Positions 1 to 6,965 of a stretch of 9,394 bases of DNA are shown here, in pieces. This DNA comes from an uncultured Kingella sp. (GTDB taxonomy: Bacteria; Pseudomonadota; Gammaproteobacteria; Burkholderiales; Neisseriaceae). The position numbers were made by a program, and so were the translations under genes. The stretch's first letter is position 1, and each line of letters opens with the position of its first letter. The stretch spans positions 1-9,394 of the forward strand of contig CAKARD010000047.1 of NCBI GenBank assembly GCA_916720425.1. The letters run 5' to 3'. The notes under the pieces are model-generated. The model had not been told where the DNA came from. It searched no databases and saw only the letters and a program-made list of their open reading frames with translations.

Positions 1-11
1 TCGCCAAACCC
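1..11 (+). rRNA. rrf: Possible last bases of a 5S rRNA gene (3' end only)
   Basis: The window opens with TCGCCAAACCC. Proteobacterial 5S rRNAs close with a strand that pairs with their 5' end; in E. coli this is TGCCTGGCG at the start and TGCCAGGCA at the end. The bases seen would pair with a 5' end GGGTTTGGCGA, a plausible 5S start. A strong terminator begins ten bases later and a comEA-like gene follows, the order known for Neisseria rRNA operons. Only eleven bases are visible, so this is inference from context and could be chance. Confidence 0.4.
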
Positions 12-20
12 TCATATCTT

Positions 21-58
21 CCCCCTGAGTTTTATCCCTCAGGGGGATACTTTTTTTT
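21..58 (+). terminator. Strong rho-independent terminator of the upstream (probably rRNA) operon
   Basis: A 9-bp GC-rich stem, CCCCCTGAG at 21-29 pairing with CTCAGGGGG at 38-46, encloses an 8-base loop. T20-A47 can extend it. It is followed, after three bases, by eight T at 51-58. It ends a + strand transcript entering from before position 1. It separates that transcript from comEA, so the genes downstream need their own promoter or must rely on read-through. Confidence 0.9.
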
Positions 59-62
59 ATGG

Positions 63-79
63 TATAAATAAGGTAGAAT
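63..79 (+). promoter_or_regulatory. Candidate -10 elements for the comEA-purK-map-plsC-htrA unit
   Basis: Between the terminator and comEA there are two -10-like hexamers, TATAAA at 63-68 and TAGAAT at 74-79. Neither has a convincing TTGACA at 16-18 bases upstream; the second faces only the T-run near 51-56. A promoter is expected here because a strong terminator precedes the first gene of the cluster. The exact site is a guess. Confidence 0.25.
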
Positions 80-110
80 TACTCCTCTTTAGTTAACGTG
101 AAAGATTTTT

Positions 111-437
111 ATGCTTAAAAAAGTTTTATTTTTATTTATTTCTCTGTTAAGTTTTTCTTTTTCTTTAGCAATAGTGAATATCAATACTGCTAGTGAAACC
201 GAGTTGCAAACCCTAAAAGGTATTGGTGCGAAAAAAGCAGCTGCTATCATCGAATATCGCAATAAAAATGGCCTATTCAAAAGTGTGGATGAATTGACAA
301 ATGTGAGTGGAATTGGTGAAAAAACAGTACAGAAATTACGTAGTGAAATAACTGTGACTAACACAATCCCTACACGTAATCAACCTCAATCACCAGTAAA
401 ATCCGCACCTACTCCTGCGACTATTGATAAAAAATAA
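111..437 (+). CDS. comEA: ComEA-like helix-hairpin-helix DNA-binding competence protein
   Basis: A 108-residue protein exported to the periplasm, likely to bind incoming double-stranded DNA during natural transformation. Residues 1-20 form a signal peptide: two lysines, a hydrophobic stretch, and an S-L-A cleavage site before IVNINTAS. Residues 22-81 are the ComEA-type double helix-hairpin-helix domain, with hairpins at GIG 37-39 and GIG 67-69 and the typical EYRNKNGLFKSVDEL segment between. The tail from about 83 is rich in Pro, Thr and Ser and probably disordered. The size fits the short Gram-negative ComEA/ComE form, which lacks the longer N-terminal part of the Bacillus protein. The start is set by the signal peptide, since the Shine-Dalgarno is weak (GAAAG at 100-104). 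Neisseria carries comE copies directly behind rRNA operons, matching the context here. It could be a general HhH protein without a competence role. Confidence 0.88.
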   Translation: MLKKVLFLFISLLSFSFSLAIVNINTASETELQTLKGIGAKKAAAIIEYRNKNGLFKSVDELTNVSGIGEKTVQKLRSEITVTNTIPTRNQPQSPVKSAPTPATIDKK

Positions 438-440
438 GAG
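436..440 (+). promoter_or_regulatory. purK ribosome binding site overlapping the comEA stop codon
   Basis: AAGAG at 436-440 lies six bases before the purK ATG and shares bases with the comEA TAA (435-437). This supports the chosen purK start and suggests that purK is translated from the same message as comEA. The mirror copy is at 8955-8959. Confidence 0.6.
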
Positions 441-446
441 TTTATC

Positions 447-1589
447 ATGCAAGATATAATTTTACCTCCTGCAACATTAGGTATTTTAGGCGGTGGGCAG
501 TTAGGTATGATGTTTACTATAGCAGCTAAATCTATGGGCTATCATGTGATTGTCTTAGATCCTGACCCTTTTGCATCTGCTGCTATGTTTGCAGATAAAC
601 ATTTATGTGCGCCATTTAACGATGAAAAATCATTGTTAGAATTATCACAATGTGCTGCTGTCACGACAGAATTTGAAAATATTGATGCTCAAGCTATGAA
701 TAACTTGGCTGAATATACGCGAGTTTCTCCAAGCGGGCAATGTGTTGCTATTGCACAAAATCGTATTTTAGAAAAATCGTGGATTCGTCAAGCTAATTTA
801 GCAACTACCCCATATCAAAAAATTCTAAATTTAGAAGATATTAACGAACAATCTGTTAATTATTTACCAGGCATATTGAAAACCGCAACTTTAGGTTATG
901 ATGGTAAGGGACAAATTAAGGTTGATACTTTGGATGATATACGTGAGGCATTCATTCAGCATGGTCAAGTGGCATGTGTATTAGAAAAAAAAGTGGATTT
1001 GCGTGCAGAGATATCAGTTATTGTATGTCGCTTGAATGATGAACAAATTGTGACTTTTGATCCTGTAGAGAATCATCATATTGATGGAATTTTAGCGTAT
1101 TCTATTGTACCTGCACGTTTACCTGACTCGTTATTAGAACAAGCACGGCAAATGGCAATATGTTTAGCAAATAAACTAGATTATGTGGGTGTTTTAGCAG
1201 TAGAAATGTTTGTTGTGGGAGAGGACGAGCAATTATTGATTAATGAAATTGCACCGCGTCCACATAATAGTGGGCATCATACAATTAATGCATGCATAAG
1301 TAGCCAATTTGAACAACAAGTGCGTTTAATGTGTGGTTTGCCCCCTGCTGATACAAGTTTGTTAAGTCCTTGTTGTATGGCAAATATTTTAGGTAATGTG
1401 TGGGGAGTTGATGGTTCTGAACCCAATTGGGTACATTTACTGAGCGATACACGTACACATTTGCATTTGTATGGTAAAAAGGTGGCACGATTAGGACGTA
1501 AAATGGGACACTTTACGATTTTAGCAGATTCTGCGCTGTTGGCATATGAAACCGCACAAGAATTACATAGAACATTAAGAATGAAATAA
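447..1589 (+). CDS. purK: N5-carboxyaminoimidazole ribonucleotide synthase (PurK)
   Basis: A cytoplasmic ATP-grasp enzyme of purine synthesis. It joins bicarbonate to aminoimidazole ribonucleotide using ATP, making N5-CAIR for the mutase PurE. The 380-residue length is normal for the family. The N-terminal nucleotide-binding-like fold carries the PurK signature GILGGGQLGMM (12-22). The ATP-grasp core has TLGYDGKGQ (148-156), the EKKVDLRAEISVIV segment (180-193), VEMF (252-255) and INEIAPRPHNSGHHT (265-279), which holds the Mg/ATP and substrate-binding residues. The C-terminal end has LYGKKVARLGRKMGH (341-355), typical of PurK. It begins nine bases after comEA, with its ribosome binding site overlapping that stop codon. 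The partner purE is not in this window, so it must be encoded elsewhere or beyond the ends. I see no frameshift or missing motif. Confidence 0.96.
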   Translation: MQDIILPPATLGILGGGQLGMMFTIAAKSMGYHVIVLDPDPFASAAMFADKHLCAPFNDEKSLLELSQCAAVTTEFENIDAQAMNNLAEYTRVSPSGQCVAIAQNRILEKSWIRQANLATTPYQKILNLEDINEQSVNYLPGILKTATLGYDGKGQIKVDTLDDIREAFIQHGQVACVLEKKVDLRAEISVIVCRLNDEQIVTFDPVENHHIDGILAYSIVPARLPDSLLEQARQMAICLANKLDYVGVLAVEMFVVGEDEQLLINEIAPRPHNSGHHTINACISSQFEQQVRLMCGLPPADTSLLSPCCMANILGNVWGVDGSEPNWVHLLSDTRTHLHLYGKKVARLGRKMGHFTILADSALLAYETAQELHRTLRMK

Positions 1590-1652
1590 TGCTGAAATAG
1601 TAATAAATCAGATTCCATATTTATTTGCTCTTAAAAATTAGGAAAATATACA

Positions 1653-2429
1653 ATGTCAGTTATTATTCACACACCTGAAGAAATTGAAAAAATGCGTGAG
1701 TTGGGGCGCTTAGTTGCAGAAGCACTGGATTATATTGGTGATTTTGTAAAACCTGGTATCACGACTAATGAATTAGATAAATTAGTTTATGACTATCATG
1801 TGAATGTGCAAGGAGGTTATCCAGCGCCTTTGCATTATGGTAACCCACCTTATCCAAAATCTTGTTGTACTTCAGTTAATCATGTGATTTGTCATGGTAT
1901 TCCTGATGATAAACCTTTGAAAGAAGGGGATATTATCAATATTGATTTGACAATTAAAAAAGATGGTTGGCATGGAGACAGTAGTCGCATGTTTGCTGTA
2001 GGTAAGATTTCACCACAAGCACAGCGATTGATTGATGTTACGCATGATGCCATGATGGCTGGAATTGCTCAAGTTAAAGCTGGTACTACTTTGGGTGATA
2101 TTGGTTATGCTTGCCAAAATGTCGCAGAAAATGCGGGTTATTCAGTAGTACAAGAGTTCTGTGGTCATGGTATTGGGCGTGATTTTCATTGTGAACCTCA
2201 AGTATTGCATTATGGAAGACGTAATCAGGGCCTAAAATTAAAAGCAGGTATGATTTTTACTATTGAGCCAATGATTAATCAGGGTAAACGTGATTTGCGT
2301 ATTTTAGGTGATGGATGGACAGTAGTTACCAAGGATCGTAAATTGTCTGCGCAATGGGAACATGAAGTATTGGTTACAGAGACAGGATTTGAAATTTTAA
2401 CTATTTCTCCACGCACAGGTCGCCCATAA
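1653..2429 (+). CDS. map: Type I methionine aminopeptidase
   Basis: Removes the N-terminal methionine from new proteins when the second residue is small. It is a cytosolic dimetal hydrolase with the pita-bread fold, 258 residues, close to the 264 of the E. coli enzyme. All expected residues are present: metal ligands D98 (in NIDLT), D109 (in WHGDSS), H172 (in GHGIG), E205 (in TIEPM) and E236 (in QWEHE), plus the active-site histidines H81 (CHGIP) and H179 (DFHCEP). There is no N-terminal zinc-finger or linker extension, so it is the short bacterial type Ia form. AGGA at 1640-1643 sits nine bases before the ATG. The 63-base gap after purK is the largest in the cluster and could hold a separate promoter, though I see no good one. 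It is usually essential, so two identical copies in one genome would be surprising. Confidence 0.97.
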   Translation: MSVIIHTPEEIEKMRELGRLVAEALDYIGDFVKPGITTNELDKLVYDYHVNVQGGYPAPLHYGNPPYPKSCCTSVNHVICHGIPDDKPLKEGDIINIDLTIKKDGWHGDSSRMFAVGKISPQAQRLIDVTHDAMMAGIAQVKAGTTLGDIGYACQNVAENAGYSVVQEFCGHGIGRDFHCEPQVLHYGRRNQGLKLKAGMIFTIEPMINQGKRDLRILGDGWTVVTKDRKLSAQWEHEVLVTETGFEILTISPRTGRP

Positions 2430-2434
2430 GGTGA
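2428..2434 (+). promoter_or_regulatory. plsC ribosome binding site overlapping the map stop codon
   Basis: AAGGTGA at 2428-2434 is a strong Shine-Dalgarno that begins inside the map TAA (2427-2429) and ends four bases before the plsC ATG. Ribosomes finishing map would expose or reuse it, so translational coupling is likely. The mirror copy is at 6961-6967. Confidence 0.7.
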
Positions 2435-2438
2435 TTTT

Positions 2439-3161
2439 ATGATTTATCTAAAAAACTTGATTTATTGGTTTATTCTGTTGCTTTCTATGCCATTTTTATT
2501 TGTCTTCGCACTGTTAGCTGCACCCTTTCCTAAGGGTATTCATTATGTGGGTAAACAGTGGTCAGCCATGCTTCTGTGGATTTTAGAACACATTATTGGT
2601 TTGCGTTATGTGGTACGGGGAATAGAAAATATTCCTAGTACACCTTCGATCATTTGTTCCAAACATCAAAGTGGTTGGGAAACGTTAGCATTGCAGCAAA
2701 TTTTCCCATTTCAAACCTATGTGGCAAAAAAAGAATTGTTTCATATTCCATTTTTTGGTTGGGCTTTAAAAATGGGTGGGGCGATTGGGATTGATCGTAA
2801 AGCTGGAGCAAAGGCAACGAAGGTGCTATTAGAACAAGGTTTGGCACGAAAAAGAGAAGGCTTGTGGATTGTAATTTTTCCTGAAGGCACACGTATGCCT
2901 GTGGGTAAACGCGGGCGTTATAAGTTAGGTGGTGCGCGTATGGCAAAAATGTTTGAGATGGATATTGTACCTGTGGCATTAAATAGTGGTGTATTTTGGG
3001 CACGTAATGCATTTTTAAAATATCCAGGTGTCATAGAAGTGGTGATTGGCCAACCCATTTCTTATAAGTTGGGTGATGAAGCAACGCTTATGCATGAATG
3101 TGAAACATGGATTGAAACACAGCAATTAATGTTGCCAACTCAAAGAAATAAACTTGAGTAG
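2439..3161 (+). CDS. plsC: 1-acyl-sn-glycerol-3-phosphate acyltransferase (PlsC/LPLAT family)
   Basis: Transfers an acyl chain to the sn-2 position of lysophosphatidic acid to make phosphatidic acid, on the inner face of the inner membrane. The protein has 240 residues, typical for PlsC. One or two hydrophobic segments (about 8-30 and 41-55) anchor the N-terminus. Motif I is KHQSGWET (75-82), with catalytic H76 followed four residues later by E81 rather than the usual Asp. Motif II is around KKELFHIPFFGW (97-108) with GIDR (117-120). Motif III is FPEGTR (147-152), which binds the phosphate. Motif IV is VPVALNSG (177-184). HX4E with WET is, as I recall, usual in a branch of beta- and gammaproteobacterial homologues, so I expect an active enzyme. 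It follows map by nine bases. The exact acyl-acceptor is inferred from the family, and other lysophospholipid acyltransferases share these motifs. Confidence 0.92.
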   Translation: MIYLKNLIYWFILLLSMPFLFVFALLAAPFPKGIHYVGKQWSAMLLWILEHIIGLRYVVRGIENIPSTPSIICSKHQSGWETLALQQIFPFQTYVAKKELFHIPFFGWALKMGGAIGIDRKAGAKATKVLLEQGLARKREGLWIVIFPEGTRMPVGKRGRYKLGGARMAKMFEMDIVPVALNSGVFWARNAFLKYPGVIEVVIGQPISYKLGDEATLMHECETWIETQQLMLPTQRNKLE

Positions 3162-3210
3162 ATGATCAGTTCTCCCCATTTACCTACAATATTGGTTATA
3201 AGGATAAATA

Positions 3211-4671
3211 ATGAAAAAAACACTATTAGTAATTTTAATTAGTACACTGGCAATCAGTGCTTGTAATAAATCACCTAATACTGCGGAACCCATTCAAAAA
3301 TTACCCGAAACCACCGAGTTTGTAAAAAAAATAGAAGCACCTAAATCAGATGGTTCAATTGCAATGTTATTGCCTGATTTTGCTGCTTTAGTGGCGCAAG
3401 AGGGTGGTGCGGTCGTCAATATTCAAGCGGTCAGTGATAACGCATTTTCGTCTAATGAACCAAGCACTTCGGATGATCCGTTTTCTGAATTTTTTAAACG
3501 TTTCATTCCTAATTCACCTGAATTTTCACAAGAGGAAAGTGAAGCAAATTTTGGCTCTGGTTTTATTATTAGTACTGATGGTTATATTTTAACCAATGCA
3601 CACGTGGTTAAAGGCAGAGAGAATATTAAAATTGCTTTGAATGATAAGCGTGAATTTTATGCAAAATTGGTTGGTTTAGATGATAAATCAGATGTAGCAT
3701 TATTAAAAATTGATGCAGACCATTTGCCAGTAGCAAAAATTGGTAATCCCAATGAATTAAAATCAGGTGAATGGGTAGCAGCGATTGGTGCGCCGTTTGG
3801 TTTTGATAATAGTGTTACGGCTGGAATTGTATCAGCAAAAAACCGAACCTTACCTAATGAAACTTATACTCCTTTTATTCAAACCGATGTCGCAATTAAT
3901 CCAGGTAATTCAGGCGGCCCATTATTTAACTTACGTGGACAAGTCGTCGGAATTAACTCTCAAATTTATAGTCGTAGTGGTGGCTTTATGGGAATATCTT
4001 TTGCTATTCCCATTGATGTTGCGATGAATGTAGCTGAACAGCTTAAAGCAACGGGAAAAGTGCAACGTGGACAGTTAGGTGTGATTATTCAAGAAGTTAG
4101 CTATGATTTGTCTAAATCATTTGGTTTGGATAAGCCAACAGGTGCTTTAGTTGCACGGGTTGTTCCTAATAGTCCTGCTGAAAAAGGAGGCATACAAGTG
4201 GGCGATATTATTCGTAGTGTGAATAATGAAGAAGTCCGATCATCTAGTGATTTACCATTAACCATTGGTGCATTAGCTCCTGGAAAAGAAGTAAAATTGG
4301 GCATCTGGCGAAAAGGAAAAATGCTAGAAACTATAGTTGTTTTGGGCGAACAAAATAATTTTGAAAATAATCATGATCGCAATGAAATGCAATTATTGAA
4401 TAGTTTAGGTGGCTTTGAATTTCCAGCGGCGCAATTGAATATAGAATTGGAAAGTAATGGTGACAAGCGTGCATTAGTTGTCCGTCAGGCATTGGGGCTT
4501 TCCGCGCGTGCAGGATTAAAACGTGGTGATATTTTGGTTGAAATTGCTGGAAAAGAAGTACATACGCAAAAAGATTTTGAAGATGCTATTAAGGCGGCGG
4601 GTAAAAATATTCCGATATTAGTCAATAGAGGTGGGAACATGCTGTTTTTAGCTTTAGTATTGCCAGAATAA
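3211..4671 (+). CDS. degQ: HtrA/Do-family serine endoprotease with two PDZ domains and a lipoprotein signal
   Basis: A 486-residue envelope protease and chaperone of the DegP/DegQ/MucD family that degrades or holds misfolded periplasmic proteins. The N-terminus is a short lipoprotein signal: MKK, a hydrophobic run, then lipobox I-S-A-C with Cys18 as the lipid site. The following Asn is not the inner-membrane retention Asp, so outer-membrane attachment is likely. A linker (19-60) leads to the trypsin-like domain with catalytic H131 (TNAHVV), D161 (SDVALL) and S234 (GNSGGP). PDZ1 covers about 285-378 and PDZ2 about 400-484, each with an AGL/GGI-type binding region and a GDI segment. A short acidic LA-like loop (79-112) precedes the protease core. 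The start is supported by AAGGAT at 3200-3205. It lies 49 bases after plsC and ends at the terminator at 4681. From memory the N-terminal region resembles Neisseria HtrA. The choice of symbol among degP, degQ, mucD and htrA is arbitrary. Confidence 0.94.
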   Translation: MKKTLLVILISTLAISACNKSPNTAEPIQKLPETTEFVKKIEAPKSDGSIAMLLPDFAALVAQEGGAVVNIQAVSDNAFSSNEPSTSDDPFSEFFKRFIPNSPEFSQEESEANFGSGFIISTDGYILTNAHVVKGRENIKIALNDKREFYAKLVGLDDKSDVALLKIDADHLPVAKIGNPNELKSGEWVAAIGAPFGFDNSVTAGIVSAKNRTLPNETYTPFIQTDVAINPGNSGGPLFNLRGQVVGINSQIYSRSGGFMGISFAIPIDVAMNVAEQLKATGKVQRGQLGVIIQEVSYDLSKSFGLDKPTGALVARVVPNSPAEKGGIQVGDIIRSVNNEEVRSSSDLPLTIGALAPGKEVKLGIWRKGKMLETIVVLGEQNNFENNHDRNEMQLLNSLGGFEFPAAQLNIELESNGDKRALVVRQALGLSARAGLKRGDILVEIAGKEVHTQKDFEDAIKAAGKNIPILVNRGGNMLFLALVLPE

Positions 4672-4680
4672 GCAAAATAT

Positions 4681-4714
4681 AAAAAACAGCCCAAGATATC
4701 TTGGGCTGTTTTTT
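4681..4714. terminator. Self-complementary intrinsic terminator at the axis of the palindrome
   Basis: A 9-bp stem, CAGCCCAAG at 4687-4695 and CTTGGGCTG at 4700-4708, closes a 4-base ATAT loop. It is flanked by A6 (4681-4686) and T6 (4709-4714), so it works on both strands. It starts ten bases after the htrA stop. The loop is itself self-complementary, making all 34 bases one perfect palindrome with the axis at 4697/4698, inside a GATATC. It is what a real htrA terminator would look like, and also what would allow a sequence path to turn back on itself. Confidence 0.92.
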
Positions 4715-4723
4715 ATATTTTGC

Positions 4724-6184
4724 TTATTCTGGCAATACTAAAGCTAAAAACAGCATGTTCCCACCTCTATTGACTAATATCGGAATATTTTTACCCGCCG
4801 CCTTAATAGCATCTTCAAAATCTTTTTGCGTATGTACTTCTTTTCCAGCAATTTCAACCAAAATATCACCACGTTTTAATCCTGCACGCGCGGAAAGCCC
4901 CAATGCCTGACGGACAACTAATGCACGCTTGTCACCATTACTTTCCAATTCTATATTCAATTGCGCCGCTGGAAATTCAAAGCCACCTAAACTATTCAAT
5001 AATTGCATTTCATTGCGATCATGATTATTTTCAAAATTATTTTGTTCGCCCAAAACAACTATAGTTTCTAGCATTTTTCCTTTTCGCCAGATGCCCAATT
5101 TTACTTCTTTTCCAGGAGCTAATGCACCAATGGTTAATGGTAAATCACTAGATGATCGGACTTCTTCATTATTCACACTACGAATAATATCGCCCACTTG
5201 TATGCCTCCTTTTTCAGCAGGACTATTAGGAACAACCCGTGCAACTAAAGCACCTGTTGGCTTATCCAAACCAAATGATTTAGACAAATCATAGCTAACT
5301 TCTTGAATAATCACACCTAACTGTCCACGTTGCACTTTTCCCGTTGCTTTAAGCTGTTCAGCTACATTCATCGCAACATCAATGGGAATAGCAAAAGATA
5401 TTCCCATAAAGCCACCACTACGACTATAAATTTGAGAGTTAATTCCGACGACTTGTCCACGTAAGTTAAATAATGGGCCGCCTGAATTACCTGGATTAAT
5501 TGCGACATCGGTTTGAATAAAAGGAGTATAAGTTTCATTAGGTAAGGTTCGGTTTTTTGCTGATACAATTCCAGCCGTAACACTATTATCAAAACCAAAC
5601 GGCGCACCAATCGCTGCTACCCATTCACCTGATTTTAATTCATTGGGATTACCAATTTTTGCTACTGGCAAATGGTCTGCATCAATTTTTAATAATGCTA
5701 CATCTGATTTATCATCTAAACCAACCAATTTTGCATAAAATTCACGCTTATCATTCAAAGCAATTTTAATATTCTCTCTGCCTTTAACCACGTGTGCATT
5801 GGTTAAAATATAACCATCAGTACTAATAATAAAACCAGAGCCAAAATTTGCTTCACTTTCCTCTTGTGAAAATTCAGGTGAATTAGGAATGAAACGTTTA
5901 AAAAATTCAGAAAACGGATCATCCGAAGTGCTTGGTTCATTAGACGAAAATGCGTTATCACTGACCGCTTGAATATTGACGACCGCACCACCCTCTTGCG
6001 CCACTAAAGCAGCAAAATCAGGCAATAACATTGCAATTGAACCATCTGATTTAGGTGCTTCTATTTTTTTTACAAACTCGGTGGTTTCGGGTAATTTTTG
6101 AATGGGTTCCGCAGTATTAGGTGATTTATTACAAGCACTGATTGCCAGTGTACTAATTAAAATTACTAATAGTGTTTTTTTCAT
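4724..6184 (-). CDS. degQ: Mirror copy of the HtrA/DegQ-like serine protease
   Basis: Encodes the same 486 residues as the gene at 3211-4671, with the lipobox Cys18, catalytic H131, D161 and S234, and two PDZ domains. Its stop lies ten bases from the shared central terminator, so the two copies converge tail to tail across only 52 bases. The 49-base upstream gap and the AAGGAT ribosome binding site (6190-6195) are identical too. The reading frame is intact, so it would be functional if real, but I judge it most likely a duplicate reading of the same gene and not a second locus. Confidence 0.85.
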   Translation of the reverse strand: MKKTLLVILISTLAISACNKSPNTAEPIQKLPETTEFVKKIEAPKSDGSIAMLLPDFAALVAQEGGAVVNIQAVSDNAFSSNEPSTSDDPFSEFFKRFIPNSPEFSQEESEANFGSGFIISTDGYILTNAHVVKGRENIKIALNDKREFYAKLVGLDDKSDVALLKIDADHLPVAKIGNPNELKSGEWVAAIGAPFGFDNSVTAGIVSAKNRTLPNETYTPFIQTDVAINPGNSGGPLFNLRGQVVGINSQIYSRSGGFMGISFAIPIDVAMNVAEQLKATGKVQRGQLGVIIQEVSYDLSKSFGLDKPTGALVARVVPNSPAEKGGIQVGDIIRSVNNEEVRSSSDLPLTIGALAPGKEVKLGIWRKGKMLETIVVLGEQNNFENNHDRNEMQLLNSLGGFEFPAAQLNIELESNGDKRALVVRQALGLSARAGLKRGDILVEIAGKEVHTQKDFEDAIKAAGKNIPILVNRGGNMLFLALVLPE

Positions 6185-6233
6185 TATTTATCCTTATAAC
6201 CAATATTGTAGGTAAATGGGGAGAACTGATCAT

Positions 6234-6956
6234 CTACTCAAGTTTATTTCTTTGAGTTGGCAACATTAATTGCTGTGTTTCAATCCATGTTTCACATTCA
6301 TGCATAAGCGTTGCTTCATCACCCAACTTATAAGAAATGGGTTGGCCAATCACCACTTCTATGACACCTGGATATTTTAAAAATGCATTACGTGCCCAAA
6401 ATACACCACTATTTAATGCCACAGGTACAATATCCATCTCAAACATTTTTGCCATACGCGCACCACCTAACTTATAACGCCCGCGTTTACCCACAGGCAT
6501 ACGTGTGCCTTCAGGAAAAATTACAATCCACAAGCCTTCTCTTTTTCGTGCCAAACCTTGTTCTAATAGCACCTTCGTTGCCTTTGCTCCAGCTTTACGA
6601 TCAATCCCAATCGCCCCACCCATTTTTAAAGCCCAACCAAAAAATGGAATATGAAACAATTCTTTTTTTGCCACATAGGTTTGAAATGGGAAAATTTGCT
6701 GCAATGCTAACGTTTCCCAACCACTTTGATGTTTGGAACAAATGATCGAAGGTGTACTAGGAATATTTTCTATTCCCCGTACCACATAACGCAAACCAAT
6801 AATGTGTTCTAAAATCCACAGAAGCATGGCTGACCACTGTTTACCCACATAATGAATACCCTTAGGAAAGGGTGCAGCTAACAGTGCGAAGACAAATAAA
6901 AATGGCATAGAAAGCAACAGAATAAACCAATAAATCAAGTTTTTTAGATAAATCAT
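6234..6956 (-). CDS. plsC: Mirror copy of the PlsC-type acyltransferase
   Basis: Encodes the same 240 residues as the gene at 2439-3161, including the HX4E motif (H76, E81) and FPEGTR (147-152). The Shine-Dalgarno overlapping the map stop is preserved at 6961-6967. There are no differences that would mark it as a diverged paralogue. Identity of the protein is secure, but its existence as a separate gene is doubtful. Confidence 0.85.
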   Translation of the reverse strand: MIYLKNLIYWFILLLSMPFLFVFALLAAPFPKGIHYVGKQWSAMLLWILEHIIGLRYVVRGIENIPSTPSIICSKHQSGWETLALQQIFPFQTYVAKKELFHIPFFGWALKMGGAIGIDRKAGAKATKVLLEQGLARKREGLWIVIFPEGTRMPVGKRGRYKLGGARMAKMFEMDIVPVALNSGVFWARNAFLKYPGVIEVVIGQPISYKLGDEATLMHECETWIETQQLMLPTQRNKLE

Positions 6957-6965
6957 AAAATCACC

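Larger units (their letters stand above)
1..4697 (+). repeat. Left arm of a perfect, spacer-less inverted repeat covering the whole window
   Basis: This arm is the exact reverse complement of 4698-9394. Gene coordinates in the two arms always sum to 9395 and the translations are identical. The non-coding gaps 1-110, 438-446, 1590-1652 and 3162-3210 also match their mirror images base for base when read against 9285-9394, 8949-8957, 7743-7805 and 6185-6233. Neutral intergenic bases with no differences mean either a very recent duplication or, more likely, one molecule read on both strands. I treat this arm as the real locus. Confidence 0.98.

Noticed and set aside
89..364. Open frame of 91 codons on the - strand across comEA, mirrored at 9031-9306 on the + strand
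   Set aside because: It is antisense to a well-recognised gene, has no recognisable domain and no ribosome binding site, and arises from the base composition of the comEA frame.
1277..1618. Open frame of 113 codons antisense to the end of purK, mirrored at 7777-8118
   Set aside because: It overlaps conserved PurK coding sequence, its translation resembles nothing I know, and it runs into the purK-map gap by chance.
2650..3012. Open frame of 120 codons antisense to plsC, mirrored at 6383-6745
   Set aside because: It lies wholly inside the conserved acyltransferase motifs on the other strand. Its composition (many His, Tyr, Gln, Pro) is typical of an antisense shadow.
3154..3190. A promoter for htrA using TTGAGT (3154-3159) and TACAAT (3185-3190), or a sigma-E type envelope-stress promoter
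   Set aside because: The spacing between the two hexamers is 25 bases, too long for a sigma-70 promoter, and I see no GAACTT/TCTGA pair in the 49-base gap.
4672..4723. Tail-to-tail convergent htrA genes with a shared bidirectional terminator as a regulatory arrangement
   Set aside because: It follows directly from the mirror structure and cannot be taken as biology until the junction is shown to exist.
4660..4735. Central palindrome as a hairpin telomere or resolution site of a linear replicon, where replication gives a head-to-head inverted dimer
   Set aside because: The geometry would fit, but the centre is fully explained as the htrA intrinsic terminator (GC stem, A and T tracts, ten bases after the stop), no telomere resolvase gene is present, and the genes are chromosomal housekeeping genes.
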